8,052 nucleotides of DNA, from the NCBI GenBank assembly GCA_003506735.1, contig DNYS01000292.1:7457-15508 (forward strand). Reading direction: 5' to 3'. Every line of letters starts with the position of its first letter. Positions within the stretch are counted from its first letter, which is position 1. Position numbers and translations under genes: made by a program. Of this stretch, positions 6,296-8,052 are shown one piece after another. A model generated the notes under the pieces. That model saw only the letters and a list, made by a program, of their open reading frames with translations, did not search any database and was not told the origin of the DNA. This DNA comes from Nitrospinota bacterium (GTDB lineage: Bacteria > UBA8248).

Positions 6296-6349
6296 GGCGT
6301 TAAAGGTCTTGCCCGTTTTGGTGATAAAGGCCCCGCCCGTTTGGTTTTG
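6278..6349 (+). repeat. Three tandem 24-base repeats beginning inside the terminator
   Basis: Units at 6278-6301, 6302-6325 and 6326-6349 share the layout AAAGG, three or four bases, GCCCGTTTTGG or a close variant. The first unit contains the right arm of the terminator stem, so the array looks like a partial duplication of the terminator's 3' half. Each unit could offer an alternative pairing arm. Confidence 0.75.
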
Positions 6350-6368
6350 GGGGCGCCCCTGTGCGCGC

Positions 6369-7883
6369 CTAGAAGTGCACCCGTTTCCGCTGGAGGAGGA
6401 AGGAGATGAGCGGGGTCACGAAGAAGGCGACCGAGAGCCACATCAGCGTCGCGGCGATGGGGTGGCCCGAGAAGTCGAAAAGGATGCCGATGGTTCCGTG
6501 GCTGATGATCATGCTTTGGCGGAAGGTGCGCTCGGTGATCTGCCCCAGGACGAGGGCGAGCACCATCGGGGCGAGGGGATAGTCGAGTTTTCGGAAGAAA
6601 TACCCGATCACGCCGAAGAGGAACATCAGATAAACGTCGAACATGTCCTGGGTCGGAGAAAATCCCCCCACGGCGCAGACGACCAGAATGACCGGGGCCA
6701 GGATGGTCATGGGCATCCGCAGCATCCAGATAAAGATGGGGATGGCGAACAGGGCGACGAGGACGGCCATGGTGTTTGCGATGTAGAGGCTCCCCGTCAG
6801 GCCCCAGACGAATTCGGGGTTTTCGACGAACAGGCGCGGCCCGGGGATGAGCCCCCAGACGTAAAGGGCGCCCAGCATGACGGCCGTCGTGGGCGAGCCG
6901 GGAATCCCCAGCGTCAGCATGGGGAGCATCGCGCCCGTGCTGGCGGCGTTGTTGGCGCACTCGGGGGCCGCCACCCCCTCGATGGTTCCCTTGCCGAATT
7001 GCTCGGGTTCCCTCGAGAGGCGCTTGGCGATGCTGTAGCTCATGAAACTCGCCGGGGTGGCTCCGGCCGCGGGGAGCATCCCGACGAAAAAGCCGAGCAG
7101 GGAGCCCCGGAGGAGGGTCCACTTGAATTTCCACAAATCTATGATGGTCGAGACGATTTCCTTAATTCCCACCTTCGCCTGGTAGCGCTCCCTGGCCTTG
7201 GGGCCGCCCTCGAGGATGTAGAAAATCTCTCCCACCCCGTAGAGGCCGATGGCGAGGACAAGGAAGTTGATGCCGTGGTAGAAGCCGGTAATATTGAAAA
7301 AAATGAGGCGCGGCGCACCGCTCACGATGTCGGTGCCCACCGTGGACATGAGCAGGCCCATCATGGTGGCGATGAGCGTCTTGAGGGGGTTTTCTCCACC
7401 CAGGCCCGCGAAGGTGCCGTAGGCGAGGAAGACGACCGCAAACTCCTCGGGGGGGCCGAACCGGAGGGCGAACTCGGCCAGGGGCGGAGCGAAGAACGTG
7501 AAGAGAATGATCGAGATCGAGCCCCCGACGAAGCTGGCCACCGCCGCGGTGACGAGCGCGTCCGCCGCCTGGCCCTTTTGGGCGAGGGGATAACCGTCGA
7601 AGGTGGTGGCGACGGCGGTCGAGGCGCCCGGGATGTTCAGCGTGATGGAGCTGATGGCCCCGCCGTACATGGCGCCGTAATAGATGGCCGCCAGAAAAAT
7701 GATGGCGCTCGTGGGCGGGACGGCGTAGGTGATGGGCAGGAGAATGGCCACCCCGTTCACCGAGCCGAGCCCCGGCATGGCCCCGATGGCGACGCCGAGG
7801 ACGACCCCGATAAACGCCATGAGCAGGTTTTCGGGCGAGAGCGCGATGGAGAGGCCGTAGAATAGATTTCCCAGGATTTCCAA
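6369..7883 (-). CDS. tctA: Tripartite tricarboxylate transporter, large membrane subunit (TctA family)
   Basis: A 504-residue integral membrane permease, full length for TctA. It works with a periplasmic binding protein (TctC) and a small membrane subunit (TctB) to import carboxylates using an ion gradient. Family motifs seen: GVVLGVAIGAMPGLG (27-41), YGGAISSITLNIPG, and the long conserved block from FGKGTIEGVAAPECANNAA through LTLGIPGSPTTAVMLGAL to IPGPRLF. Hydrophobic segments recur along the whole chain. The start is a TTG at 7883-7881, with AAAGGA about nine bases upstream; the next candidates would remove the conserved N-terminal helix. The usual operon order is tctC-tctB-tctA, so tctB or tctC should lie beyond the right edge. 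The gene converges on the SUMF1-like gene. Tricarboxylate, dicarboxylate or another organic acid could be the substrate; the sequence does not tell. Confidence 0.95.
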   Translation of the reverse strand: MEILGNLFYGLSIALSPENLLMAFIGVVLGVAIGAMPGLGSVNGVAILLPITYAVPPTSAIIFLAAIYYGAMYGGAISSITLNIPGASTAVATTFDGYPLAQKGQAADALVTAAVASFVGGSISIILFTFFAPPLAEFALRFGPPEEFAVVFLAYGTFAGLGGENPLKTLIATMMGLLMSTVGTDIVSGAPRLIFFNITGFYHGINFLVLAIGLYGVGEIFYILEGGPKARERYQAKVGIKEIVSTIIDLWKFKWTLLRGSLLGFFVGMLPAAGATPASFMSYSIAKRLSREPEQFGKGTIEGVAAPECANNAASTGAMLPMLTLGIPGSPTTAVMLGALYVWGLIPGPRLFVENPEFVWGLTGSLYIANTMAVLVALFAIPIFIWMLRMPMTILAPVILVVCAVGGFSPTQDMFDVYLMFLFGVIGYFFRKLDYPLAPMVLALVLGQITERTFRQSMIISHGTIGILFDFSGHPIAATLMWLSVAFFVTPLISFLLQRKRVHF

Positions 7884-7909
7884 AATCCGGATTCCTTTGC
7901 GCTAAACTC

Positions 7910-7941
7910 CCGAACGCCTTGCCGGCCGAATGCCTTGGCAG
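7910..7941 (-). repeat. Two tandem 16-base repeats upstream of the permease gene
   Basis: The unit at 7910-7925 and the unit at 7926-7941 agree at 13 of 16 positions, sharing CCGAAyGCCTTG. They lie in the 115-base gap before the permease gene. Confidence 0.45.
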
Positions 7942-7998
7942 AAGGCGCGGCCTGGGCTCTCGATTCGCCCGGGTCGGAGGGATCGGTTCAGATCTGGC

Positions 7999-8052
7999 TC
8001 AAAACAATTTGTCCCACTCCATATAAAACAGGGGTTCCACGACACCCTTGGG
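7999..8052 (-). CDS. Possible C-terminal end of an upstream gene
   Basis: Seventeen codons run in from the right edge to a TGA at 8001-7999, reading PKGVVEPLFYMEWDKLF. Third-position G+C is higher here than in the other two minus-strand frames. By position it might be the end of a tctB- or tctC-like gene, but the fragment is too short to identify. Confidence 0.35.
   Translation of the reverse strand, partial: PKGVVEPLFYMEWDKLF

Noticed and set aside
6294..7865. A 523-residue plus-strand open frame
   Set aside because: It is antisense to the clearly conserved permease gene. Its translation is a monotonous mix of Gly, Glu, Asp, Arg and His with no family motif, as expected of a shadow in GC-rich DNA.

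Overview
This is a GC-rich bacterial window, apparently from an uncultured, environmentally distributed Gram-negative-like lineage. The evidence for that is the high G+C at third codon positions, a tripartite tricarboxylate transporter gene, and TTG or GTG starts in four of the seven genes whose start lies in the window. I cannot place the organism to phylum from the sequence alone. No rRNA, tRNA, CRISPR array, transposase or phage gene is visible.

Layout from left to right. (1) Positions 1-342, minus strand: the N-terminal part of an MFS transporter that runs off the left edge. (2) Positions 343-690: a divergent regulatory region with an AT-rich island that contrasts with the GC-rich surroundings. 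(3) Positions 691-1416: a FadR/FCD-type GntR regulator. (4) Positions 1417-1750: a 334-base non-coding region with a probable terminator and two sets of short direct repeats. (5) Positions 1751-5203: a tight three-gene operon for a thiamine-pyrophosphate, iron-sulfur 2-oxoacid:ferredoxin oxidoreductase. The subunits come in the order gamma-delta fusion, alpha, beta, and the operon ends at a strong intrinsic terminator. (6) Positions 5337-6227: a formylglycine-generating-enzyme-fold (SUMF1-like) protein with an SH3-like domain inserted in it. (7) Positions 6265-6349: a hairpin terminator followed by three tandem 24-base repeats. (8) Positions 6369-7883, minus strand: a TctA-type permease. (9) Positions 7999-8052, minus strand: the possible last residues of a further gene.

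The central result is that the oxidoreductase looks like an oxalate oxidoreductase rather than a pyruvate enzyme. The alpha subunit has YPIRPYD where pyruvate enzymes have YPITPSS. It also has an Arg-x-x-Asp pair (R117, D120) at the constant offset expected from the oxalate-binding Arg31, Arg109 and Asp112 of the Moorella thermoacetica enzyme, as I remember them. The enzyme would split oxalate to two CO2 and pass two low-potential electrons to ferredoxin without coenzyme A.

A working model is that the GntR regulator senses a small carboxylate through its metal-binding FCD domain and controls the divergent MFS gene and the oxidoreductase operon. The MFS protein, the TctA system, or both would bring the carboxylate in. 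The link to TctA and to the SUMF1-like protein rests on proximity only.
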